Of a stretch of 53,956 nt of DNA, positions 16,777-25,573 are shown one piece after another (positions within the stretch are counted from its first letter, which is position 1; every line of letters starts with the position of its first letter). A model generated the notes under the pieces. It saw only the letters and a list, made by a program, of their open reading frames with translations, was not told the origin of the DNA and did not search any database. The stretch covers positions 1 through 53,956 of the forward strand of contig NZ_NNSR01000041.1 in assembly GCF_002834225.1 (NCBI RefSeq), read 5' to 3'. Position numbers and translations under genes: made by a program. The DNA is from Ruminococcus bromii. Its GTDB lineage: Bacteria > Bacillota > Clostridia > Oscillospirales > Acutalibacteraceae.

Positions 16777-17271
16777 ATGAAGAAGCAAATCAAAAGTTTT
16801 AAAAGTGCATTCAAAGGCTTTTGTTCAGCCGTAAAAAGCGAAAGTCATATGAGATTTCACCTTGTTGCGACATTTTATGTTTTCGCTTTCGGCTGCTTTT
16901 ACGATTTTTCTGCCGAAAAATGGGCGTTGCTCGCCGTTTTATGCAGCTTTGTAATTGTACTTGAACTCGTCAATACCTGTGTTGAAAGGCTCTGCGATTT
17001 GCTTTGTGACAGATATGATTTTTCTGTTAAGATTATCAAGGATATTGCAGCCGCAGCCGTGCTTGCCGTGTCGTTTTCGGCTGTGTTTACGGCTGTGCTG
17101 TTCTTTCTCAATTTTGAAGTAATAGGAAAAATATTTTTGTATTTTGCAAATAATCCCGTTATGCTGGGTTTGCTTATTTTGTCTGCGGTGATTTCTGCCG
17201 TCTTTGTATGTGCAGGTCCCGTAAAGGTGAAAAATGCAATTTTGAGTATCAAAAGAAAAGATAAACATTAA
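16777..17271 (+). CDS. dgkA: Diacylglycerol / undecaprenol kinase (DgkA family)
   Basis: Membrane lipid kinase; Gram-positive members mainly phosphorylate undecaprenol. The first ~120 residues match the family: a cytosolic N-terminal helix with SFKSAFKGFCSAVKSE, three membrane segments and the conserved ELVNTCVERLCDLL near residue 64, with the two glutamates and Asn of the active site. The chain is longer than usual (164 residues) because of a fourth hydrophobic segment around residues 128-148 and a basic tail. It sits between ybeY and era, its normal place. The ribosome binding site is weak, so translation may be coupled. Confidence 0.88.
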   Translation: MKKQIKSFKSAFKGFCSAVKSESHMRFHLVATFYVFAFGCFYDFSAEKWALLAVLCSFVIVLELVNTCVERLCDLLCDRYDFSVKIIKDIAAAAVLAVSFSAVFTAVLFFLNFEVIGKIFLYFANNPVMLGLLILSAVISAVFVCAGPVKVKNAILSIKRKDKH

Positions 17272-17321
17272 CAAAAGGGGCGGCATTTTAGCAGCCCCCG
17301 ATTTTTGTATAGTGAGGTAAT

Positions 17322-18239
17322 ATGTTAAATACAGATAATAAAGATAAATCCGCATTTATTGCCATTGTCGGCAGACCTAATGTGGGCAAAAGTTCAATTC
17401 TCAACAGACTTATGGGACAGAAAATTGCGATTGTTTCAAGCAAACCGCAGACTACCCGCAACAGAATCACAGGCGTGCTTACTCAGGGCGAATATCAGCT
17501 TGTTTTCTTTGATACACCGGGTATGCACAAGCCGAAAACCTCTCTCGGCAAGTATATGGTGCGTTCCGTCAATGAATCCGTGGGCGGTGTTGACTGCTGT
17601 ATGCTCGTTGTTGAGGCAGGAAAAGAACCGGGTGACACAGAACTTAACCTTATTGAAAAGTTCAAGTCAATGGAAATGCCGGCAATCCTTGCAATCAACA
17701 AGATTGACACTCTCAAAGAAAAAGAAGAACTTATGAAACAGATTGCCCGTTACAGTCTGCTCTACGATTTTGACGCAGTTGTTCCCGTGAGCGCACAGGA
17801 CGGCAACGGTATGAACGAACTTCTTGATGAGCTTAAAAAGCAGGCAGGCGAGGGCGGTCATTTCTTTGATGACGATACCCTTACAGACCAGCCCGAAAGA
17901 GTTATTGTTGCCGAAATTATCCGTGAAAAAATTCTCCGCCTTTGCGACAGGGAAATTCCGCACGGCACGGCTGTTGTAATCGAAAAAATGAAAACAAGGG
18001 ATAACGGTATGCTTGATATTGACGCTACTATTTTTTGCGAAAAAGAAACCCACAAGCGTATTATTATCGGCAAAAACGGCTCAATGCTCAAGAAAATCAG
18101 CACATTTGCCCGTCAGGATATCGAAAGGTTTTTCGATTGCAAGGTATTCCTACAGACATGGGTAAAGGTAAAAGAGGATTGGCGAAACCGTGCCCAGATT
18201 CTTCAGAATTTCGGCTATGACGAAAAGAATTTCGACTGA
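17322..18239 (+). CDS. era: GTPase Era
   Basis: Essential GTPase that binds the 3' end of 16S rRNA and helps assemble the 30S subunit. The 305-residue protein has G1 GRPNVGKSS near residue 16, G3 DTPGMH near 64 and G4 NKID near 125. The C-terminal KH domain contains IIIGKNGSMLKKIS near residue 247. The ATG follows TGAGGTAAT. It is in the ybeY-dgkA-era-yqzL-recO run seen in many Firmicutes. Confidence 0.96.
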   Translation: MLNTDNKDKSAFIAIVGRPNVGKSSILNRLMGQKIAIVSSKPQTTRNRITGVLTQGEYQLVFFDTPGMHKPKTSLGKYMVRSVNESVGGVDCCMLVVEAGKEPGDTELNLIEKFKSMEMPAILAINKIDTLKEKEELMKQIARYSLLYDFDAVVPVSAQDGNGMNELLDELKKQAGEGGHFFDDDTLTDQPERVIVAEIIREKILRLCDREIPHGTAVVIEKMKTRDNGMLDIDATIFCEKETHKRIIIGKNGSMLKKISTFARQDIERFFDCKVFLQTWVKVKEDWRNRAQILQNFGYDEKNFD

Positions 18240-18344
18240 TAAATCTGATTTTTATGCGATTTCGGTACACGATTTGACACAATGTCAGATTTTTCATAAT
18301 ATAATAAACGGCGTCCGTGAAACACTAACTGCGGAGGTGTTTTT

Positions 18345-18518
18345 ATGGATAACTGGAGTGCGTGGCAAATATTCTTTACCACGGGAAGCGTTCTTGATTA
18401 CATTCGCTACAAAAGTATTCAGGATGCCAAAGACACGGGTGCAATCACCGTGAACAGGGAGGAAACCGATGAAATTCCGAACAGAGGGACTGATTATAAA
18501 GGAACAGAATATCGGTGA
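18345..18518 (+). CDS. Small YqzL-like protein
   Basis: A 57-residue gene starting at an ATG with a very good GGAGGTG site nine bases upstream. It begins MDNWSAWQIFFTTGSVLDYI and continues RYKSIQDAKDTG. The W...F..TG.....Y...K pattern and the position between era and recO match the YqzL-like family of Firmicutes, whose function is unknown. Its last 50 bases overlap the start of recO in another frame, and the recO ribosome binding site (AGGGAGG) lies inside it, so the two are probably translationally coupled. The C-terminal ~20 residues in the overlap look unconserved. Confidence rests on the start signal and gene order. Confidence 0.75.
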   Translation: MDNWSAWQIFFTTGSVLDYIRYKSIQDAKDTGAITVNREETDEIPNRGTDYKGTEYR

Positions 18519-19215
18519 GCAGGACAAGCTCGTTTTTGCTCTCACAAAGTCAAACGGTGTAATCCGTGCATTTGTAAAGGGTGCAAAAAACATCAAAAAC
18601 GGCAAATGTGCGGCGGCATCTCTCCTCTCATATTCCCGACTTACAATTTATAAAGGTCGGGAAAGTTACATAATCGGCGAGGCACAGCCGATTCGCATTT
18701 TCTCAAAGCTCCGCAGTGATGTTACAAAAATGTGCCTTGCACAGTATTTTTGTGAACTCGCTCTGACAATTTGTCCCCGTGAGCAAAAGGCAGACTCATT
18801 TCTGAGTCTTGTGCTTAATTCGCTCTACCTTTTGTCGGAGGACAAACGCAGTGCAGACCTCATCAAGCCGTGTCTGGAAATGAGGCTTGCAAGTATGGCG
18901 GGCTATATGCCCGACCTGAGAATGTGCAGAGAATGCGGAGAATACATTACTCCGCTTATGTACTTTCTGCCACGCATAGGCGCTATTGAATGTGCCAATT
19001 GCAGAACGGATATGTCAGAACCTGCAATCGCTCTAAACGAGGGAACGCTCACGGCGCTTAGGCATACTGTTTATGCCGATGACGACAAGTTGTTTTCGTT
19101 TGCACTGCCGAAGGATGACCTTGTTGTGCTGAATGCGGCAAGCGAAAGTTATCTTAAATACAGATTTGAAAAAGACTTTAAAACGCTTATTTTTTACAAA
19201 ACAATAAGCAGTTAA
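18469..19215 (+). CDS. recO: DNA repair protein RecO
   Basis: Recombination mediator that works with RecR to load RecA on SSB-coated single-stranded DNA. The 248-residue protein has the N-terminal OB fold starting KFRTEGLIIKEQNIGEQDKL and a C-terminal helical domain. A zinc-finger pattern is visible: CRECGEYITP near residue 148 and ECANC about 20 residues on. Strong AGGGAGG before the ATG. It follows yqzL with a 50-base overlap and precedes mutS2. Confidence 0.93.
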   Translation: MKFRTEGLIIKEQNIGEQDKLVFALTKSNGVIRAFVKGAKNIKNGKCAAASLLSYSRLTIYKGRESYIIGEAQPIRIFSKLRSDVTKMCLAQYFCELALTICPREQKADSFLSLVLNSLYLLSEDKRSADLIKPCLEMRLASMAGYMPDLRMCRECGEYITPLMYFLPRIGAIECANCRTDMSEPAIALNEGTLTALRHTVYADDDKLFSFALPKDDLVVLNAASESYLKYRFEKDFKTLIFYKTISS

Positions 19216-19276
19216 TCAGACAATGCAGTTTTGTGTGAAAATGACTTATTTATTTGAAACAGAATGGCTGAAAACT

Positions 19277-19324
19277 GTAGGGGCGCTCATTGGGCGCCCG
19301 CGGGCGGATAATATCCGCCCCTAC
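19277..19324. repeat. Complete double-palindrome GTAGGGGCG repeat
   Basis: 48 bp bounded by GTAGGGGCG and CGCCCCTAC, containing two hairpins: GGGCGC / GCGCCC and GGGCGGAT / ATCCGCCC. It is inserted between recO and mutS2 inside a transcribed operon. Partial members lie at both IS insertion sites, at 1381-1403 and at 36163-36172. Confidence 0.85.
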
Positions 19325-19360
19325 GGTCACAAAATTGCAATTATTGAATTTGGTAGAATT

Positions 19361-21724
19361 ATGAACAGACATTACAAAACACTTGAACTTGATAAAATTC
19401 TCGAAAAGCTTGCGGGGATGACTTCGATTGAAGACGCTCACGAAATGGCTTTGAATCTTGAACCCGTGTTTGAACTGAAAAAGGTTGAACAGCTTTTACA
19501 GCAAACCGATGACGCAGTTGCGTTAAGCGGAAGATTCGGCGCACCGTCATTCGGCGGTGCCGGAAATTGTTCGGGACATTTACGCAGAGCACAGGCAGGC
19601 GGTTGCCTTACCACAGGCGAACTCCTGTCGGTTGCATCAACGCTCAGAACAATCCGCACGGTCAAGGAGTGGCACTCACGCTCAGGCGGAGGAGCAAGCT
19701 CTCTTGACGGTTATTTCAGCGGACTTGTTTCCAACAAGTTTCTTGAGGACAAAATCACCTCGGCTATTATAAGCGAGGAGGAAATTTCCGATAAGGCAAG
19801 CCCTGTTTTGTCGGATATAAGAAGAAAAATCCGCACAGCCTCCTCAAAGGCTCGTGAGGTACTGGATAAAATTATTCACAGCTCAACATACATAAAGTAT
19901 CTTCAGGATACTATCGTCACACAGCGTGACGGCAGATATGTTGTTCCGGTAAGAAGTGAATGCAGAGGTAATGTTCCGGGTCTTGTACACGACACCTCGT
20001 CAAGCGGTGCAACCGTGTTTATTGAGCCTATGGGCGTTGTTCAGGCAAACAATGACATCAAGCTTTTGCAGTCAAAGGAAGAACAGGAGATTGAAAGAAT
20101 TCTCTTTGAGCTTTCCGCAAATGCAGGCGAGTTTGCCGACAGCATTATCCACAGCTACAAGAACCTTGCACAGCTTAATTTGATTTTTGCAAAGGCCGAC
20201 CTTGCGTATTCAATGAAAGCGTCAAAGCCGATTATGAACGACAGAGGAATGATTGAGCTGAAACAGGCGCGTCATCCTCTTATCGACAAAAACAAGGTTG
20301 TTCCCGTTGATGTTATGCTCGGAAAAGAGTTTGACACGCTTGTAATCACAGGTCCTAACACGGGCGGTAAAACCGTAACTTTAAAGACAATCGGTCTGCT
20401 CACGCTCATGGCAATGTGCGGACTTCTCGTTCCGTGTGCCGACAACAGCGAGCTTTCCGTGTTCAGAAGGGTGCTTGTGGATATCGGTGACGAACAGAGC
20501 ATTGAGCAGTCGTTGTCAACCTTTTCGGGACATATGACAAATATCGTTCAGATTATAAAGCTTGCAAACGCAGGCTCGCTCTGCCTTATTGATGAGCTCG
20601 GCGCAGGAACAGACCCTGTCGAGGGTGCGGCTCTTGCAATTGCAATTCTTGAAAGACTGCGTGACAAACACGCAAAAATCGCTTCAACAACCCACTATGC
20701 GGAGTTAAAGGAATTTGCTCTGCGTACTCCCGGAGTTGAAAACGGCAGTTGCGAATTTGATGTTGCAACTCTCAAGCCGACTTACCGACTTCTCATCGGT
20801 GTTCCCGGCAAGAGCAACGCGTTTGCAATTTCAAAAAGACTCGGAATAGATGATGAGATAATCAGCCGAGCAAGCGAACTTGTTTCAAACGAGAACAGAC
20901 AGTTTGAAGATGTTGTTGAAAAGCTTGAAAAGCGCCGTCAAAGCCTTGAAAAACAGCTCGAAAACGCAAACAGACTTACTGCAAAGGCTAATACCGAAAA
21001 GCAGAAAGCAGAAAACGAAATGCAGAAGGCAAAGCAGCGTGCGGAGCGTGAGATTGAAAAGGCAAGGCAGGAGGCTCAGCGTATTATTTCACGCACAAGA
21101 GCACAGGCCGACGCAGTTGCCGAAGAACTTGAAAAGGCGAGAAAAGCCAAGGATATGAGCGTTCAGGCAAGGACACAGCTTAAGAAAAATATTGACAAAA
21201 TGGAGGCTCATGCCGATCCTGTCAAGGCTCGCAATACTCCCGATGAGGAGTACAAGCTGCCAAGACCGCTCAAGGTCGGCGACACGGTTCTCATTTACGA
21301 TATTGACAAAAACGCAACTGTACTTGCACCGCCGAACAAGGACGGTGTTGTGCTTGTTCAGGCGGGTATAATCAAAACGAGGGTTGATATTAAAAATCTT
21401 CGTTTGCTCAAATCAAACAACAAGCCCGCAAAGGACAGATTTTCAAGCACAAGAAATGTGCCGAGCAGAATGGATGTCCGCCCCGAAACGGAGGTTGATG
21501 TCCGTGGTGAAACTGCCTTTGACGCAATCAATATTGTTGACAAGGCTATTGACAATGCCGTGCTTTCGGGTGTGAGCAAAATGACGATTATTCACGGCAA
21601 AGGCACGGGCGTGCTTAAGCGTGAAATCAACAAGTATCTTAAAACAAACAAAGCCGTCAAAAGTCAGCGACTCGGTGTGTTCGGCGAGGGCGAAGACGGT
21701 GTTACAATCATTGAATTAAAGTAA
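19361..21724 (+). CDS. mutS2: Endonuclease MutS2
   Basis: MutS-family ATPase of 787 residues; MutS2 acts on recombination intermediates and, in some Firmicutes, on collided ribosomes. The ATPase core has the P-loop TGPNTGGKTVTLKT near residue 329 and a Walker B/D-loop stretch LIDELGAGTDPVEG near 410. A long charged coiled coil spans about residues 510-630. The C-terminal Smr nuclease domain has VDVRGETAFDA and IIHGKGTGVLKREI. I start it at the ATG at 19361 (MNRHYKTLELDKIL), where homologues begin. The open frame continues upstream to 19223 through a palindromic repeat, but that extension is not credible. The ribosome binding site is weak. Confidence 0.94.
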   Translation: MNRHYKTLELDKILEKLAGMTSIEDAHEMALNLEPVFELKKVEQLLQQTDDAVALSGRFGAPSFGGAGNCSGHLRRAQAGGCLTTGELLSVASTLRTIRTVKEWHSRSGGGASSLDGYFSGLVSNKFLEDKITSAIISEEEISDKASPVLSDIRRKIRTASSKAREVLDKIIHSSTYIKYLQDTIVTQRDGRYVVPVRSECRGNVPGLVHDTSSSGATVFIEPMGVVQANNDIKLLQSKEEQEIERILFELSANAGEFADSIIHSYKNLAQLNLIFAKADLAYSMKASKPIMNDRGMIELKQARHPLIDKNKVVPVDVMLGKEFDTLVITGPNTGGKTVTLKTIGLLTLMAMCGLLVPCADNSELSVFRRVLVDIGDEQSIEQSLSTFSGHMTNIVQIIKLANAGSLCLIDELGAGTDPVEGAALAIAILERLRDKHAKIASTTHYAELKEFALRTPGVENGSCEFDVATLKPTYRLLIGVPGKSNAFAISKRLGIDDEIISRASELVSNENRQFEDVVEKLEKRRQSLEKQLENANRLTAKANTEKQKAENEMQKAKQRAEREIEKARQEAQRIISRTRAQADAVAEELEKARKAKDMSVQARTQLKKNIDKMEAHADPVKARNTPDEEYKLPRPLKVGDTVLIYDIDKNATVLAPPNKDGVVLVQAGIIKTRVDIKNLRLLKSNNKPAKDRFSSTRNVPSRMDVRPETEVDVRGETAFDAINIVDKAIDNAVLSGVSKMTIIHGKGTGVLKREINKYLKTNKAVKSQRLGVFGEGEDGVTIIELK

Positions 21725-21762
21725 AATCCGACTGAATTTATTTTGTGGAATTTGAGGTAATT

Positions 21763-22278
21763 ATGAAAAAACAGTTTCTTGATTCGGGAAAAATCGTGGG
21801 TACACACGGCATAAAAGGCGAGGTCAGAATTGACCCGTGGTGCGACTCTCCCGAATTTCTCTGTGCCTTTAAAAAGCTGTGGCTTGACGAAAACGGAACA
21901 GAGTTCATCGAGGTGAAATCCCGTCCGCACAAAAATATCGCTCTTGCAAAAATCAAAGGTGTTGACACAATCGAGGCAGCTGAAAAATACAGAGGCAGGA
22001 TTGTCTACATTAACCGTGACGACATCAATCTTGCGGAGGGCGTTCACTTTGTTCAGGATCTTATCGGTCTTGAGGTTAAGGATGCCGGCAGCGGCAGAGT
22101 CTACGGCGAAATTTCCGATGTTTTGCGTACAGGCGCAAATGATGTTTACGAAATCAAAGACGCTGACGGCAAGACATACCTTGCTCCAGTAATTGATGAT
22201 GTTGTAAAAGAAATCAATGTTAATGACGGCTATGTTCTTATTGTTCCCATGAAAGGAATTTTCGACGATGAGGATTGA
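21763..22278 (+). CDS. rimM: Ribosome maturation factor RimM
   Basis: Binds S19 and assists maturation of the 30S head. The 171-residue protein has the N-terminal barrel with GKIVGTHGIKGEVRI near residue 8 and the PRC-like C-terminal domain with YEIKDADGKTYLAPVIDDVV. The ATG at 21763 follows TGAGGTAAT; an earlier in-frame ATG at 21745 lacks a good site. Its last 11 bases overlap trmD, the usual partner. Confidence 0.95.
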   Translation: MKKQFLDSGKIVGTHGIKGEVRIDPWCDSPEFLCAFKKLWLDENGTEFIEVKSRPHKNIALAKIKGVDTIEAAEKYRGRIVYINRDDINLAEGVHFVQDLIGLEVKDAGSGRVYGEISDVLRTGANDVYEIKDADGKTYLAPVIDDVVKEINVNDGYVLIVPMKGIFDDED

Positions 22279-22960
22279 TATTATAACGCTTTTCCCCGAA
22301 ATGTTTGAGCCTGTTTTAAACGGAAGCATAATCGGCAGAGCACAGAAAAGCGGTGTGCTTGAAATCGTGTGTCACCAACTGCGTGATTACGCTTTTGACA
22401 AGCACAAAAGAGTTGACGACACTCCCTACGGCGGCGGAATGGGAATGCTTATGAAAGCCGAACCCATTGCCCTCTGCTTTGAGGATATCTGCAAACAAAT
22501 CGGCAAAAGACCGCATTTTGTCTATATGTCACCGCAGGGCAAAACATTGAAACAGCAAAGACTTCGTGAGCTTGCCGATGTTGAAAATATCTGTATTCTC
22601 TGCGGTCACTATGAGGGTGTTGACCAAAGACTTCTTGACGAGTTTATTGACGAAGAAATTTCAATCGGCGACTATGTTCTCACGGGCGGAGAAATTCCCG
22701 CAATGGTATTTGCTGATGCACTTTCAAGAATGGTTCCGGGTGTGCTTTCCAACAACGAATGTTTTACCGAGGAAAGCCATTTTAACGGACTCCTTGAGTA
22801 TCCGCAGTACACAAAGCCGTCAGTCTGGAGAGGCAAAGAAGTTCCAGAAGTGCTTATGAGCGGTCACCATGCAAACATTGAAAAGTGGAGAAAAGAAAAG
22901 AGCATAGAGGTGACTGCCCTCAAGCGTCCCGAAATGCTTGAAAAATATGACGGAAAGTGA
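22268..22960 (+). CDS. trmD: tRNA (guanine-N1)-methyltransferase TrmD
   Basis: Makes m1G37 next to the anticodon of several tRNAs, which prevents frameshifting. The SPOUT-family knot is visible: MRIDIITLFPEMF at the start, DDTPYGGGMGMLM near residue 50, then LCGHYEGVDQRLLDEFIDEE near 115 and SIGDYVLTGGE near 133. 230 residues is the standard length. It overlaps rimM and ends the long plus-strand run. rplS, which often follows, is absent. Confidence 0.97.
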   Translation: MRIDIITLFPEMFEPVLNGSIIGRAQKSGVLEIVCHQLRDYAFDKHKRVDDTPYGGGMGMLMKAEPIALCFEDICKQIGKRPHFVYMSPQGKTLKQQRLRELADVENICILCGHYEGVDQRLLDEFIDEEISIGDYVLTGGEIPAMVFADALSRMVPGVLSNNECFTEESHFNGLLEYPQYTKPSVWRGKEVPEVLMSGHHANIEKWRKEKSIEVTALKRPEMLEKYDGK

Positions 22961-23124
22961 ATTTTGCGGACATAATCTAACTGTAATTACATAAAATAAG
23001 ACAAGGAAAATCATACGAAATACCGTATCTTTACGATAAAAACATAATATTTTGTAAAAATGCACAATAAACGGGGGGATAAATTCTCTCAAGGTGCATA
23101 TTAACACGAAATTAATTTATTGTA

Positions 23125-23153
23125 TTGACCTTGTTCGGAAAAAAGATTATAAT
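23125..23153 (+). promoter_or_regulatory. Promoter of the first HPr gene
   Basis: TTGACC (23125-23130), a 17-bp spacer and a perfect TATAAT (23148-23153), about 70 bp upstream of the start codon. Confidence 0.85.
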
Positions 23154-23223
23154 ACATATTAAATTGAGCCGCAGTTTGCAGGCATTGGTGGTTAAAAAAT
23201 TAAAGGCAAAGAGGGTTTTAAAA

Positions 23224-23487
23224 ATGTATGTTAAGGAAGTATTAGTACAGAATAAAGCCGGTTTACACGCTCGTCCGGCAACTTTCTTTATTCAGAAGGC
23301 TAATGAATATAAGTCAACTATCTGGGTTGAGAAGGAGGAGCGCCGTGTGAACGCAAAGAGCCTTCTCGGCGTATTGTCCCTCGGTATTATCGGCGGCACT
23401 ACTATTAAGGTAATTGCTGACGGTTCTGACGAAACTGAAGCAGTTGAGGGTCTTGTTTCTCTCGTTGAGTCAGGCTTTGCTGAATAA
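23224..23487 (+). CDS. HPr-family phosphocarrier protein
   Basis: An 87-residue HPr-like protein of the sugar phosphotransferase system. His15 in GLHARPAT is the site phosphorylated by enzyme I. Ser46 in NAKSLLGVLSLGI is the site used by HPr kinase for carbon control, so both regulatory residues are present and it is not a Crh, which lacks the His. A second HPr (43694-43957) sits in the fructose operon with enzyme I. This gene has its own promoter and terminator, away from any transporter, so it may be a general or regulatory HPr. The start is placed at MYVKEVLV, where the family begins. Confidence 0.92.
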   Translation: MYVKEVLVQNKAGLHARPATFFIQKANEYKSTIWVEKEERRVNAKSLLGVLSLGIIGGTTIKVIADGSDETEAVEGLVSLVESGFAE

Positions 23488-23513
23488 TCAGCTTTAAATT
23501 TTGCAAAATATCA

Positions 23514-23538
23514 AGGGGCGGTTTTCCGCCTCTTTTTT
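23514..23538 (+). terminator. Rho-independent terminator after the HPr gene
   Basis: 8-bp stem AGGGGCGG / CCGCCTCT (one G-U pair), TTTT loop, then a run of T. Confidence 0.88.
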
Positions 23539-23580
23539 GTTTCTTTCAAACAAATCGAAATCTGAAAAGGCGGTGATTTT

Positions 23581-25425
23581 GTGAATCCGAAAATGTCACA
23601 GCTTCGTAAAAAAGCAATGGCGCTTCCGCTGTTGCCGGGTGTGTACATCATGCACGACAAAAGCGGAAAAATTATATATATCGGCAAGGCAAAGGCTCTT
23701 AAAAACAGAGTCAGCCAATACTTCGGTTCACAGAATAACCATGCCGAAAAGGTTCGCAGAATGGTTGACAATGTCGATGATTTTGAATATATCATCACGG
23801 ACAGCGAGTTTGAGGCACTCATTCTTGAATGCAGTCTTATCAAACAGCACACCCCGAAGTATAACATTCTGCTTAAAGACGACAAGGGCTACAGCTATAT
23901 AAGAATCAGCTCAGGTGATTGGAAAAAGCTGTCATATACATTGCAGAAAAAGGATGACGGAGCGGAATATATCGGTCCGTACAAGAGCAGTTACTATGTA
24001 AAAAATGCCGTTGAGGAGGCCAACAAAATCTTTATGCTCCCAACCTGTAACCGCCAATTTCCGAGAGATTTCAGAAAGGGCAGACCGTGCCTTAATTATC
24101 ACATAAAGCAATGCATGGCTCCGTGTACAGGCAGAGTAAAGCTGAAGGACTACAACGAAAATCTTAACCGTGCTCTCGAATTTTTGCGTGGCGGTTCAAC
24201 AAATTCAATAAAAAAGCTGACCGAAGAAATGGAAGCTGCCTCAGAAAATCTTGAATTTGAAAGGGCGGCGTCAATCAGAGATATAATAAAATCCGTCCGT
24301 AAAATGAGCGACAAGCAAAAGGTTGTTGCAACAAAAATTGATGACGGCGATGTTATTGCAGGCTTTTCGGATGACGGCAAAACCTGTTATCAGGTGTTCC
24401 GTTTTGAGGGCGGAAGACTTTTTGACCGTGAAAGCTTTGTGTTTGACAGCGGTGAAAGTGAATCCGAAACCGAAGAATTTTTATTGCGGTATTACACTCT
24501 GCGTGACAGTGTGCCAAAGAGCATTGCAATTGACAGGGAATTTGACGGCATGGAAGAAATTGCCGAATGGCTCTCGCAAAAGCACGGCAGTAAGGTCGGC
24601 ATAACGGTTCCGCAGAGGGGTGACAGGGCGCAGCTTGTGGCAATGTGCAAATCGAATGCCGCAGAAACCCTTGCACAGAAAAAGGGCGCAACCGTTCGTG
24701 AGTACAATGTGCTTGAAGAACTGCGTGATTTGCTCGGACTTGAAAAGCTGCCCGAATATATCGAATCCTACGATATTTCAAACCTTGCAGGCACGGAAAA
24801 TGTTGCAGGTATGATTGTTTATAAAAACGGCAAACCGCTCAAATCGGCTTACAGAAAGTTTAAAATCAAAGGCTTTGAAGGACAGGATGACTTCGCATCC
24901 ATGGCGGAAGTTTTGACAAGACGATTTGACGAATATTATAAAAATCCCGATGAAGAAGAGGGCTTTGGGAAACTCCCCGATCTTATACTGCTTGACGGCG
25001 GTAAAGGTCAGGTTGCGGCTGTAAAAGAGGTTTTGCAGAGTAAGAATATTGATGTTCCGCTGTTCGGTCTTGTAAAGGACGATAAGCACAGAACCCGTGC
25101 CGTAACGGGCGAGGGCGGAGAAATTGCGCTCAGTCCCGGACGGTCGCTGTTTGCGTTCCTCGCAAAAATGCAGGACGAGGTCCACCGCTTTGCAATCGGC
25201 TATCACCATTCAAGACGAAGTAAAAATACATTCAAAAGCTCGCTTACAGGCATTGATGGCATAGGCGAAGTCAGAGCAAGGTCGCTTCTCAAGTATTTCA
25301 GAACGATTGAAAACATCTCAAACGCAGACCTTGCAGAGCTTGAAAACGCTCCTAAAATGACAAAAGACGCCGCACTTGCGGTGTTTAAATACTATCATCC
25401 GCTGAATGACAGCAAAACAGAGTAA
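23581..25425 (+). CDS. uvrC: Excinuclease ABC subunit C
   Basis: Makes both incisions around bulky DNA lesions in nucleotide excision repair with UvrA and UvrB. The 614-residue protein has the GIY-YIG nuclease domain near residue 20 (PGVYIMHDKSGKIIYIGKAK). A UvrB-binding UVR motif lies near residue 215. An RNase H-like second nuclease domain follows, with DISNLAGTENVAGMIV near 398 and LLDGGKGQV near 470. C-terminal helix-hairpin-helices include GIDGIGEVRARSLL. It starts with GTG, preceded by GGCGGTGA. It stands alone between the HPr terminator and the rsmD promoter. Confidence 0.96.
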   Translation: MNPKMSQLRKKAMALPLLPGVYIMHDKSGKIIYIGKAKALKNRVSQYFGSQNNHAEKVRRMVDNVDDFEYIITDSEFEALILECSLIKQHTPKYNILLKDDKGYSYIRISSGDWKKLSYTLQKKDDGAEYIGPYKSSYYVKNAVEEANKIFMLPTCNRQFPRDFRKGRPCLNYHIKQCMAPCTGRVKLKDYNENLNRALEFLRGGSTNSIKKLTEEMEAASENLEFERAASIRDIIKSVRKMSDKQKVVATKIDDGDVIAGFSDDGKTCYQVFRFEGGRLFDRESFVFDSGESESETEEFLLRYYTLRDSVPKSIAIDREFDGMEEIAEWLSQKHGSKVGITVPQRGDRAQLVAMCKSNAAETLAQKKGATVREYNVLEELRDLLGLEKLPEYIESYDISNLAGTENVAGMIVYKNGKPLKSAYRKFKIKGFEGQDDFASMAEVLTRRFDEYYKNPDEEEGFGKLPDLILLDGGKGQVAAVKEVLQSKNIDVPLFGLVKDDKHRTRAVTGEGGEIALSPGRSLFAFLAKMQDEVHRFAIGYHHSRRSKNTFKSSLTGIDGIGEVRARSLLKYFRTIENISNADLAELENAPKMTKDAALAVFKYYHPLNDSKTE

Positions 25426-25432
25426 AATATTG

Positions 25433-25461
25433 TTGTAAAATGTCTTGTAATGTGTTATACT
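25433..25461 (+). promoter_or_regulatory. Promoter of rsmD-coaD
   Basis: TTGTAA (25433-25438), a 17-bp spacer and TATACT (25456-25461), just after the uvrC stop codon. Confidence 0.6.
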
Positions 25462-25573
25462 AAAGTTTGCAATTGCAGACGGTTGCACAAAACTTAACTT
25501 TTTTCGGCAATGCCGTATGCCTGCTTGCGGTGTTGTTTTATGATTTTGCAGGCGGAAAGGCTGCGTGTGTTTT

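Noticed and set aside
19223..19360. N-terminal extension of MutS2
   Set aside because: The frame stays open upstream, but it reads through a palindromic repeat and has no counterpart in MutS2; MNRHYKTLELDKIL is the family start.
21664..22329. A 221-codon minus-strand frame across rimM and trmD
   Set aside because: It is antisense to two well-recognised genes and has no domain, promoter or ribosome binding site.
24353..24781. A 142-codon minus-strand frame inside uvrC
   Set aside because: It is rich in Cys, Arg and His as expected for the reverse of a real gene, has no ribosome binding site and lies wholly inside uvrC.
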